DNA from: Allocatelliglobosispora scoriae
GTDB lineage: Bacteria; Actinomycetota; Actinomycetes; Mycobacteriales; Micromonosporaceae
Assembly: GCF_014204945.1 (NCBI RefSeq)
Contig: NZ_JACHMN010000002.1
Location: forward strand, 910,503 to 974,502
Length of the DNA stretch: 64,000 bases
Direction of reading: 5' to 3'
Below, one piece after another: positions 17,211 to 23,963 of the stretch. Under the pieces are notes generated by a model. The model had not been told where the DNA came from. It searched no databases and saw only the letters and a program-made list of their open reading frames with translations. Positions within the stretch are counted from its first letter, which is position 1. Each line of letters begins with the position of its first letter. The translations under genes and the position numbers were made by a program.

Positions 17211-18175
17211 TCCGCGTAGCTGCGGCGATGCCGGTCTCGAGGTTCACAGCGCTGACCGGCATCCCGCGTCGCACCTACCACCGGTGGCAGGCCAACGCCC
17301 GGGCCGGCGGTCGGGCGAAGGGGCCGTGGCCGGCACCGGTCGTCGACCTGATCGAGCCCCTCGTGGCGAAGTACGCCGACGACTGGCCGGGCTGGGGACA
17401 CCGCAAGATCTTCGGCCTGATGCGCGCCGACGGCATCGCGGTGTCGATCTCCAGTGTGGAGCGGGCGATGCGCCGCCGCGGCCTGCTCCAACCCGTCGAC
17501 TACCAGGGCCTGCGCCGGGAACTGGCGAAAGCGCGCAAGGCGGCGTTCGCCGACCCGCCGACCGGGCCGTTGCAGGTGTGGCAGCTGGACTTCTCCGAGT
17601 ACGAGACCACCACCGGCGGGGTCTGGCGCCTGGCCGGGGTCTGCGACTACTACTCGAAATACGAGTACGGATGGCACATCGCACCCACCTGCACCGGCGC
17701 GGACGCCATCGCCTCGGTGCGCCTGGCGATCGCCGAGGCCGAACGCCTCGCCGACGGAGTGCCTCTCGCGGAGCAGCTCACCGACCCAGCCACGGGGAAG
17801 ATCACCCGGATCAAGCTGGTCACCGACAACGGCGGCGCGTTCAAGGGCCACGCCTTCGCCGCGTTCATCGCCTCCCGCCCCGAGCTCCTCCACATCCGCA
17901 CCCGCCGCAAGAGCCCAGGCCAGAACGGGGTCCGGGAACGCGCATTCGGCAGCCTCAAATACGAGCACCTCTACCGGATGGAGATCGAGACCCTGCCCGA
18001 CCTGCACCGCGAGGCCGAAGCGTACCGGCAGGTCTTCAACCACATCCGCCCGCACGAAGCCCTCGGGTTCTACCGGCCGATCGAGGTCCACCACGATCCA
18101 GGACTGAAACCCCAGCCCACACCCAAGATCCCGAAACCCAACCTTCAACCGACGAATCTTGAGCCAGGTTCTTGA
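17159..18175 (+). CDS. IS3-type transposase OrfB (DDE integrase core)
   Basis: 338 residues as read from GTG 17159; in vivo probably made as an OrfAB fusion by -1 frameshifting in the 17159-17210 overlap, though no classical A-rich slippery run is visible. An HTH_21-like segment precedes the rve core. The DDE triad is seen as VWQLDFSEYE, LVTDNGGAFK and NGVRERAFGSLKYEH. The final IRPHEALGFYRP is the usual C-terminal signature. The frame is intact, so the element may still be active. The C-terminal tail is Pro-rich and ends in the right inverted repeat. Confidence 0.9.
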   Translation: MEEVRGVPAGPFEDLEVIRVAAAMPVSRFTALTGIPRRTYHRWQANARAGGRAKGPWPAPVVDLIEPLVAKYADDWPGWGHRKIFGLMRADGIAVSISSVERAMRRRGLLQPVDYQGLRRELAKARKAAFADPPTGPLQVWQLDFSEYETTTGGVWRLAGVCDYYSKYEYGWHIAPTCTGADAIASVRLAIAEAERLADGVPLAEQLTDPATGKITRIKLVTDNGGAFKGHAFAAFIASRPELLHIRTRRKSPGQNGVRERAFGSLKYEHLYRMEIETLPDLHREAEAYRQVFNHIRPHEALGFYRPIEVHHDPGLKPQPTPKIPKPNLQPTNLEPGS

Positions 18176-18437
18176 CGCGGGACATTGCGTCTCAGCTCGG
18201 GCGTCGCGGAGGTTGTAAAGCGCGTGATTGGGAACCGCGTTGTCCTTGCCCACCACCTGCGATGCCTCCCCTTGTCGTCAGTGGATGCCTAGTCGCTGCC
18301 TACCTCATGCCGTTGTCCCGGTGGCTGCTAGACCTGAGAATGCCGCTTCCGGTCGGATTGACTGGGTCCATCGAAGAAAGCGAAATCGATGGAGGTAGGC
18401 GGAATGGATCAGCCAGCACTCCCCCGGCGCGGCCGGC

Positions 18438-18908
18438 TTGCCTGCCACTCCCGGATCGTCGCGGGGCACCAAGGGCAAGCGCGCCCGACGCGTCCCCATC
18501 ATCGAGGAGCTGCGCGACCTCGTAGGCGCCCGTCTCGACACCGCTAAGACACCGACCACCCGTCTGTTCACTGGCCCGCGCGGAGGACGGATCAGTACCG
18601 CCGTCCTGCGGGACGCCACGCGCTGGGACGAGGTGATCCGGAGCTTGGGTTACGAGCACCTGCGGCGCCACGACCTCCGGCACACCGGCCTCACCTGGAT
18701 GGCCGACGCAGGGGTACCCGTGCACGTCCTAAGAGTCATCGCCGGACACGGCTCGCTCACCACGACACAGCGCTACCTACACCCCGACCGGCGGAAAATC
18801 GACGCCGCCGGTGCGTCCCTGAGCGCCCACCTGACCGGCCCCAGGTCCCCCGATGGTCCCCCGCCGATCAAGGAGAATGACGAGGACGAATCTCCCGAAA
18901 CGCCGTAG
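18438..18908 (+). pseudogene. Tyrosine recombinase (integrase), C-terminal fragment
   Basis: 156 residues covering only the C-terminal catalytic part. Visible signatures are LRRHDLRHTGLTW (Arg and His of the H-x-x-R box), VIAGHGSLTTTQRY (second box His and the nucleophile Tyr) and a trailing acidic tail. The first conserved Arg region is present at best as RARRVPIIEEL. Full integrases of this type have about 400 residues, so the core-binding N-terminal domain is missing; 18185-18437 shows no remains in frame. The IS insertion or an associated deletion probably removed it. The stop is 59 bp from the 3' end of tRNA-Pro, the usual place of an integrase beside its attachment site. Confidence 0.8.
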
Positions 18909-18917
18909 ATCACGAAA

Positions 18918-18957
18918 GAGCCCCGCTGAACTGCCATAATGGCAATCAGCGGGGCTC
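18918..18957. terminator. 12-bp stem terminator between integrase and tRNA
   Basis: GAGCCCCGCTGA (18918-18929) pairs perfectly with TCAGCGGGGCTC (18946-18957), and an inner TGCCAT/ATGGCA extends the fold. It is followed by CTTATT on the plus strand. It can serve both the integrase and the tRNA transcript. Confidence 0.75.
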
Positions 18958-18967
18958 CTTATTGCTG

Positions 18968-19041
18968 TCGGGCTGGCCGGATTCGAACCGACGACCCCCT
19001 GACCCCCAGTCAGGTGCGCTACCAAGCTGCGCTACAGCCCG
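18968..19041 (-). tRNA. tRNA-Pro (anticodon GGG)
   Basis: Read on the minus strand, the acceptor stem CGGGCTG pairs with CAGCCCG, the D arm is GTAGCGCAGCTTGGTAGCGC, and the T arm contains GGTTCGAATCC. The anticodon stem CCTGA/TCAGG encloses CTGGGGG, giving anticodon GGG. It spans 74 nt with discriminator A; CCA is not encoded. Its 3' end faces the integrase fragment. Confidence 0.95.
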
Positions 19042-19131
19042 ATGCTGCCCCATCGGATCTCTCCGCTGCGGCAGCCCGTACAGCGTAGCGCACACCTCGG
19101 ACTGCCAGCGAAGGCACCCTCCGTGTCCGCT

Positions 19132-21210
19132 TCAGTCCTCCTCGTCCAGGTCCAGCCCCGTCGCGTTCGCCGCGAACCCCAGCTCGTCGGCGACCAGCTC
19201 GATGCTGTTGGTCACCGCTCGCTCCGCGTGCCCCACATCGGCCTCCCGCCGGATCAGCACCGGCCGCCGCGAGCTGGTCGCGTGCTGCAGCGCGGCGGCC
19301 ATCTTCCGGGCGTGCAGCGGGTCCACCCGGCTGTCCCCGTCGAACACCGTGAACAGCACGTGCGGATACTCGGTCTCCTCCACCACCCGGTGATACGGCG
19401 AGTACGCCAGCAGCCAGCCGAACTGCTCGGCGTCGGAGACGGTGCCGTACTCGCCGCTCCAGGTCATGCCGAGTCCGAACTTCTCGTAACGGATCATGTC
19501 GAGCAGCGGCGCGCCGCAGATCGCGGCGTTGAACAGCTCCGGGAACTGGGTCACCGCGGCGCCGACGAGCAGGCCGCCGTTGGAGCCGCCCGCGACGCAG
19601 AGCCGGTCGGGGGTGGTGATGCCCTGGTCGGCGAGCCACTGGGCGGCGGCGCGGAAGTCGTCGAAGACGTTCTGCTTGTTGGCGAGCATCCCGGCGCGAT
19701 GCCACTGCTCGCCCTCCTCGCCGCCGCCGCGCAGGTTGGCGACGGCCCAGACGCCGCCTGCGGCGACCCAGGCGGCGATCTCGGAGGAGAAGTGCGGGCT
19801 CCAGCCGACGTTGAAGCCGCCGTACCCGTAGAGGACCGTGGGGTGGGGGCCGGGCGGGGTGTCGCGGTTAGTGATGAGGAACATCCGGACCGGGGTGCCG
19901 TCGCCGGAGGTGTAGGTGACCTGCTTGGCGGTGATGCCGTCGGGTACCGGGGCACCGGGCGGGCGGGCCCAGACGTCGACGCTGCGGTCGCGGCCGTCGA
20001 AGCGGTAGACGGTGGGCCGGGTGGCGAAGTCGGTATAGGTGAACCAGGCCTCGCTGTGCTGGCCGGGGCCGGTGCGGAGCTGGCCGACGGTGCCGACGCC
20101 GGGCAGGGCGATCGTCTCGAGGAGCTCACCGGTACCGAGGTCGTGGACGGTGAGCTCGCTGACGGCGTGCCGGGTACGTGCGACGAGCAGCAGCTTGCGG
20201 GGCAGCTCGGGTGCGTCGAGGATGGCGTAGTCGGCGAGCACCGCGTCGGGGTCCTCGGCGATCAGGTCGCGCCAGTCGGCGTACCCCAGCCGGTCTGGCG
20301 TGGTGACGCAGAGCCGCCAGCGCGGCGCGGACCGGTTGGTGAGGACGTAGGCGCGCCCGTCGTGGATCTCCACGTGGGTGAAGGCGTCGTCGGCCTCCTT
20401 CTGGACGAGCTCCAGTTCCGGGTCGACGGCGTCGAGGTCGGCGACGTGGATGTTGTTGCGCGGGTCGGTGCCCTGCTTGTCGGTGACGGTGAGCCAGCGG
20501 CGGTCGGTGGAGATCCCCACGGTGAAGTAGCGACCAGGACCGGCGTCCTCCCCCGCGACGAGCCGGTCGGTGTCGGGGTGGTCGCCGAGGCGGTGCAGGT
20601 AGACGCGGCGGTAGAGGTAGCCGGTGCCGTCGGGCATCGAGTCGCGGGGCAGGTGCCGCACGTAGTAGAAGGCCTCCTCGCCGGGCACCCAGGCGAGGTT
20701 GGTGAACCAGGCCCGGTCGATCGGGGCCTCGACGAGTGCGCCGGACTCGACGTCGAGCACGTGGATGACCGACTCCTCGGAGCCGTTGGCGGAGATGCCG
20801 TAGGCGACGTACCGGCCGTCGGGCGAGGGGGTGGCGAAGTCGAGGACCGTATGGCCGGTCGGGTCGATCGCCATCGGGTCGATGAGCAGCCTGCGGGTGC
20901 TGTCGGCCCGGATGACCCAGAACGACGCGTGCTCCTGGCCGGCGTCCCGGCGGGAGTAGAAGAGCTGGCCGGCGACCCGGGTCGGCGACGACACGGTGCC
21001 CGCGGTCAGGAGCCGGGCGACGCTGTCGCGGAACGGCGTGCGACTCGACCAGCTCCGCCGGTGTGCGGTGAGCAGTTCGTCCTGGGCCGCGGACCACTCC
21101 TTGGCCTGCGGCGAGGCCGCGTCCTCCAGCCAGCGGTAGGGGTCCGCTACCGGCTGGCCGTGAATCATGTCGACGATGTCTAGCCGTGGCGCGTCGGGGT
21201 AGGCCGTCAT
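19132..21210 (-). CDS. Prolyl oligopeptidase (S9A family)
   Basis: 692 residues from ATG 21210 (a 17-residue longer reading is not supported; AAGG lies upstream of this ATG). It is a cytosolic serine peptidase cleaving after proline in short peptides. The N-terminal segment YPDAPRLDIVDMIHGQPVAD followed by PYRWLED is the S9A start. Then comes a seven-bladed beta-propeller region (about 70-400) and a C-terminal alpha/beta hydrolase with CVAGGSNGGLLVGA (nucleophile Ser in GGSNGG). The Asp/His of the triad are expected in DGDSRVDPLHARKM (Asp and His both visible). Length is normal for the family. The gene stands alone and ends about 90 bp from tRNA-Pro. Confidence 0.93.
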   Translation of the reverse strand: MTAYPDAPRLDIVDMIHGQPVADPYRWLEDAASPQAKEWSAAQDELLTAHRRSWSSRTPFRDSVARLLTAGTVSSPTRVAGQLFYSRRDAGQEHASFWVIRADSTRRLLIDPMAIDPTGHTVLDFATPSPDGRYVAYGISANGSEESVIHVLDVESGALVEAPIDRAWFTNLAWVPGEEAFYYVRHLPRDSMPDGTGYLYRRVYLHRLGDHPDTDRLVAGEDAGPGRYFTVGISTDRRWLTVTDKQGTDPRNNIHVADLDAVDPELELVQKEADDAFTHVEIHDGRAYVLTNRSAPRWRLCVTTPDRLGYADWRDLIAEDPDAVLADYAILDAPELPRKLLLVARTRHAVSELTVHDLGTGELLETIALPGVGTVGQLRTGPGQHSEAWFTYTDFATRPTVYRFDGRDRSVDVWARPPGAPVPDGITAKQVTYTSGDGTPVRMFLITNRDTPPGPHPTVLYGYGGFNVGWSPHFSSEIAAWVAAGGVWAVANLRGGGEEGEQWHRAGMLANKQNVFDDFRAAAQWLADQGITTPDRLCVAGGSNGGLLVGAAVTQFPELFNAAICGAPLLDMIRYEKFGLGMTWSGEYGTVSDAEQFGWLLAYSPYHRVVEETEYPHVLFTVFDGDSRVDPLHARKMAAALQHATSSRRPVLIRREADVGHAERAVTNSIELVADELGFAANATGLDLDEED

Positions 21211-21266
21211 GCCTTGAGTGTTACCCACCAAAGCACGCCGCTGTATACACCGGATATCCAACTCTA

Positions 21267-21282
21267 TGAACCGGACGGTTCA
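21267..21282. promoter_or_regulatory. TGAACCG-GA-CGGTTCA palindrome, candidate operator
   Basis: 7-bp perfect arms with a 2-base centre, about 55 bp upstream of the ABC-ATPase remnant and divergent from the peptidase gene. The pattern of a short spacer with GAACCG half-sites is like TetR-family operators that control ABC exporters; no regulator gene remains here. Confidence 0.45.
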
Positions 21283-21336
21283 CCTCACTACGATGCGAAA
21301 CGCATGACCAGGCGGTTCCGCAGGAGGAGGCGCACA

Positions 21337-21564
21337 TTGCGTGAGAAAAACTCATTCGCGTTGGCGGCGATCGGCCTCCGCAAGGCGTTCGGCACGAAGA
21401 TCGCCGTCGATGACCCCGATCTGATGGTCCCCGCCGGTTCGCTCTTCGGGCTCGACGGCCCCAACGGCGTGGGCAAGACCACGACGCTGTCCATGAAGAC
21501 CGGCCCGCGCGATCATGAAGCGGCGTCTGGGACCAAGCACGGGGCACGGGCTGGGCGGATGTAG
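21337..21564 (+). pseudogene. ABC transporter ATPase, truncated N-terminus
   Basis: A TTG at 21337 is preceded by AGGAGGAGG at a good distance. The reading REKNSFALAAIGLRKAFG, then VPAGSLFGLDGPNGVGKTTT, is the start of a drug-exporter-type ABC ATPase with its Walker A. After about 50 residues the sequence loses family resemblance (KTGPRDHEAASGTKHG) and stops at 21562-21564, so the signature motif and Walker B are gone. It is a remnant of a TetR-controlled ABC exporter, fitting the operator-like palindrome just upstream. Confidence 0.75.
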
Positions 21565-21763
21565 CGCGGCACGGGCTCAGCGCGGCGCCAAGATCGTCGC
21601 GACTCTTCAAGAGTTGGTGTTATCGGTGGGTTAGGAGCTCGACGACGAGGAGCCGATCGAAGCTCAGGGCGGTCCCCCCGGCGCAAGCTCCGTTCGGACG
21701 AGACGCTCGCAGGTGTGCCGACGTGTGCGATCCCGCCCCGCGAAGATCACGTCTAATTCAGGA

Positions 21764-21800
21764 AACCAGACGTGATCATGGGCCATGATCACGTCTGGTT
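21764..21800. repeat. Perfect 18-bp-arm hairpin
   Basis: Arm 21764-21781 (begins AACCAGACGTGATCATGG) and its exact complement 21783-21800 meet at a single central base. Partial copies of the GATCACGTCT arm occur on both sides. Confidence 0.75.
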
Positions 21801-21868
21801 CAGGGAAAGCGACGTAATCACCCCACCACTCTTCGGCGACGCGAGGCGCTCGCATGGATCCTCCCCAT

Positions 21869-21947
21869 GTGATCACACCGTTTTCCCCAAAGATGGCCTG
21901 ATCAAGGTCCTTGATCAGGCCATCTTTGGGGAAAACGGTGTGATCAC
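21869..21947. repeat. Perfect 39-bp-arm hairpin (79 bp)
   Basis: Every base from 21869 to 21907 is matched by its complement from 21909 to 21947, with a single central T at 21908. The arm begins GTGATCACACCGTTTTCC. The arms could form a cruciform in DNA or an extremely stable RNA stem. Confidence 0.85.
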
Positions 21948-21962
21948 CGAACGACGAGCTCG

Positions 21963-21999
21963 CCCTTAGGACCAACTCTTCAAGAGTTGGCCCTAAGGG
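21963..21999. repeat. 18-bp-arm hairpin with CTCTTCAAGAG core
   Basis: CCCTTAGGACCAACTCTT (21963-21980), then C, then its complement with one mismatch (21982-21999). It ends 7 bp from the stop of the VOC gene, so it may terminate that minus-strand transcript. Confidence 0.7.
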
Positions 22000-22006
22000 A
22001 GCGCGA

Positions 22007-22697
22007 TCAGTCGCGGCCCTGCCAGGTGGTGATGCAGGCCTCGTTGCCCTCGGCGTCCGCCAATACCCAGAATCGCGGGGCCGCGGCGTCGGAGAGCAGG
22101 ACTCCGCCGGCGGCCAGTGCCGCCGCGATGCGCTGCGGTGCCTCGTCGTGCGGCACCGAGACGTCGAAGTGGATGCGGTTGCGCTGCGGCCTCGGGGCAT
22201 CCATCTGCTGGAACCAGATCGCCGGGTTCTGCCCCAGCGGGTCGACGATCGGGTCCTCCGGGCCGGGCGAGCCGGGCTCGTCGGCATAGCCGAGGATCGC
22301 CTTCCAGAAGGGACGGATCGACGCGATGTCGAGCGCGTCGATCGCGATCTCCAGCACCTGCACCGACCGGGCCCCCGCCCGACTGCGGTTGCGTGGCGAG
22401 GCCCAGCTCGGCGACGGCGGCGGAGATCTGCTGGCTCAGTTCCACGTCCCGGACGTCCGCCCAGGCGGAGGCGGGGTTCTGCAGGGTGACGATCACGTGG
22501 TCCGCGCGCAGGTCGAGCCGTAGCCGCCCTGCGTCGTCGGGGCCGGTGAGCGCTGCGGTCCGGGACGCGACGTCGGCGGCCTGCGCCAGCGAGGCGACGG
22601 CGATGTGGGTCCGGATGAAGCCGAGAACGAACCGCCAGCCCAGGTCGCTGACCGCATCGGAGATCGCTTGACGGCTCAGCCGCTCATGAGGTGCCAT
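22007..22697 (-). pseudogene. Pterin dehydratase-like/VOC fusion gene, frameshifted
   Basis: The first frame from ATG 22697 (MAPHERLSRQAISDAVSDLG) gives about 105 residues resembling a pterin-4a-carbinolamine dehydratase domain (GWRFVLGFIRTH, AADHVIVTLQ-type pattern). The second frame from about 22363 (VQVLEIAIDALDI to ACITTWQGRD) is a Glyoxalase_6/VOC domain. In actinobacteria these two parts normally form one protein of about 225-230 residues. The frames differ by one base near the run GCGGGGGCCC (about 22370-22385), which fits a one-base insertion. It may be a true inactivating frameshift or an assembly error in a G-run. The gene sits 39 bp downstream of the GNAT gene, probably in one operon. 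Confidence 0.75.
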
Positions 22698-22736
22698 ACC
22701 CGCATCCTGGCACCACCCACCGACACCGCACCGCGA

Positions 22737-23231
22737 TCACGACACGGGTGAGAGCGCGCGCCGGTATCGGGTGACGGGCAGGCCGCGCCAGGTGTCGCGG
22801 GCCGACTCGGCGAGGAAGCCCAGGTGGCGGTAGAAGCCCTGCGCGTTGGTGTTGGCGTCGACGACCCACAGGACGCACTCCGCGTACCCCGCCGCGGCCA
22901 GGAAGGCCAGCCCGTCCGTGACGAGCAGCCGCCCGGCGCCCAGACGCTGAGCCGCGGGCAGGACGTAGACGGCGTGCAGCTCACCCTCGGGACCGGTCTC
23001 GGCGGGTCCGCTGAGGCAGCACCCGATCGGCACCCCGCCGGACTCGACGAGCCCGATCCGGAACGCGGGGTCCTCGGCGACCCGTGCCCAGTTGGCGGCG
23101 GTGCGGACCAGGTCGAGGCCGTCGACCATGGCGCGGTTCAGGTGGCCGTAGGTCGCTTCCCACGAGACGAGCTGGATCGAGGCGATCGCCTCACCGTCGG
23201 CGGCCTCGGCGACACGCAGGCTGAGGGGCAC
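22737..23231 (-). CDS. GNAT family N-acetyltransferase
   Basis: 164 residues from GTG 23231. The GNAT core is visible: beta strands around GVPIGCCLSG and ELHAVYVLPAAQRLGAGRLL (the acetyl-CoA loop with the R/Q-x-x-G-x-G/A pattern), then VLWVVDANTNAQGFYRHLGF, the usual C-terminal signature. The substrate cannot be told. It is located 35 bp after the YciO gene and 39 bp before the VOC gene on the same strand, so the three may be cotranscribed. Confidence 0.88.
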   Translation of the reverse strand: MPLSLRVAEAADGEAIASIQLVSWEATYGHLNRAMVDGLDLVRTAANWARVAEDPAFRIGLVESGGVPIGCCLSGPAETGPEGELHAVYVLPAAQRLGAGRLLVTDGLAFLAAAGYAECVLWVVDANTNAQGFYRHLGFLAESARDTWRGLPVTRYRRALSPVS

Positions 23232-23266
23232 GAGGGCAAGGCTACCGCGCGGTTGTCACCCCGCCC

Positions 23267-23887
23267 CTACTCGAAGCGGGACGGATCCCCGGCGCCGACG
23301 CGGATGATCTCGGGCTCGTCCTGGGACAGGTCGATGACGGTGGTCGGCTCCGTCCCGCAGTCACCGGAGTCGATCACGGCGTCGAGCACGTGGTCGAGGC
23401 GCTCCTTGATCTCCCAGCCGCTCGTCAACGGCTCGGTCTGCCCGGGCAGGATCAGCGTGCTCGACAGCAGCGGTTCACCGAGCTCGGCCAGGAGGGCCTG
23501 GGCGACGGTGTGCGCGGGGATGCGTACCCCCACGGTCTGCTTCTTGGGGTGCAGCAGCCGGCGCGGAACCTCGGACGTCGCGGGCAGGATGAACGTGTAA
23601 CTCCCCGGAGTGACGGCCTTGACCAGCCGGAACACCGCGTTGCTGATCTTCACGAACTGCCCGAGCTGCGCGAAGTCGCGGCAGACGAGCGTGAAGTGGT
23701 GCCGGTCGTCGAGGTGGCGGATCTCGCGGATGCGGTCCAGTCCCGCCTTGTTGCCCATCTGGGCCCCGAAAGCAAAACAAGAATCCGTCGGGTACGCGAT
23801 GAGTCCCCCCTCGCGCACCACCTCGACGACCTGCTTGATCGAGCGAGCCTGCGGATTGTCGGGGTGCACGTCGAAATACCTGGCCAC
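23267..23887 (-). CDS. YciO/Sua5/YrdC-family protein
   Basis: 206 residues from GTG 23887. GGLIAYPTDSCFAFG and SNAVFRLVKAVTPGSYTFIL are characteristic of the YrdC fold (L-threonylcarbamoyladenylate synthase for tRNA t6A). The short length without a Sua5 C-terminal domain, and IRHLDDRHHFTLVCRDF instead of the K-R-x(n)-KP motif of TsaC, point to the YciO branch, whose activity is weaker or different. The protein is probably cytoplasmic. It is first in a possible minus-strand operon with GNAT and VOC, and lies divergent from the SEFIR-CHAT gene with 76 bp between. Confidence 0.88.
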   Translation of the reverse strand: MARYFDVHPDNPQARSIKQVVEVVREGGLIAYPTDSCFAFGAQMGNKAGLDRIREIRHLDDRHHFTLVCRDFAQLGQFVKISNAVFRLVKAVTPGSYTFILPATSEVPRRLLHPKKQTVGVRIPAHTVAQALLAELGEPLLSSTLILPGQTEPLTSGWEIKERLDHVLDAVIDSGDCGTEPTTVIDLSQDEPEIIRVGAGDPSRFE

Positions 23888-23963
23888 CCCGTGAGCCTAT
23901 CCCGTCGGGCCGCCGCCGTGACCCAACCGGCTGGTTTCGCGGCTTGTCCGTCGTTGTAAAGAT

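Larger units (their letters stand above)
16831..18184 (+). mobile_element. IS3-type insertion sequence (about 1354 bp)
   Basis: Imperfect terminal inverted repeats of about 25 bp begin TGTCGCGCGTCAGAATCTTT (16831 inward) and, on the other strand, TGTCCCGCGTCAAGAACCTG (18184 inward). They enclose two overlapping ORFs in the -1 relation typical of the IS3 family, and orfB ends inside the right repeat. The flanking bases (GTC left, TTG right) do not give an obvious target duplication, so either the insertion is old or one end is slightly misplaced. The element sits between the XRE gene and the integrase remnant. Confidence 0.8.
14404..18967. mobile_element. Decayed integrative element next to tRNA-Pro (right part)
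   Basis: This stretch holds small Cys-rich genes, an XRE regulator, an IS3-type insertion sequence and the C-terminal half of a tyrosine integrase whose stop lies 59 bp from the 3' end of tRNA-Pro (18968-19041, minus). Site-specific elements of actinomycetes, including pSAM2-type AICEs, commonly enter the 3' ends of tRNA genes, with pSAM2 using a tRNA-Pro. The left limit is not visible: the element could extend past the conflict system to or beyond the window edge. I found no second copy of the tRNA 3' end by eye. Confidence 0.45.
21565..22006. other. Intergenic hairpin cluster
   Basis: 442 bp without a gene but with at least four inverted repeats: a CTCTTCAAGAG copy at 21602-21614, and hairpins at 21764-21800, 21869-21947 and 21963-21999. 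Open frames in this stretch are by-products of the hairpins. It lies between the ABC remnant and the 3' end of the VOC gene. Confidence 0.6.

Noticed and set aside
16739..18200. Target-site duplication for the IS element
   Set aside because: Bases outside the two inverted repeats (GTC and TTG) do not match in any 3-5 bp register I tried.
19042..21183. 713-codon plus-strand frame opposite the peptidase gene
   Set aside because: Antisense image of the prolyl oligopeptidase; no recognisable fold, and it would run through the tRNA terminus region.
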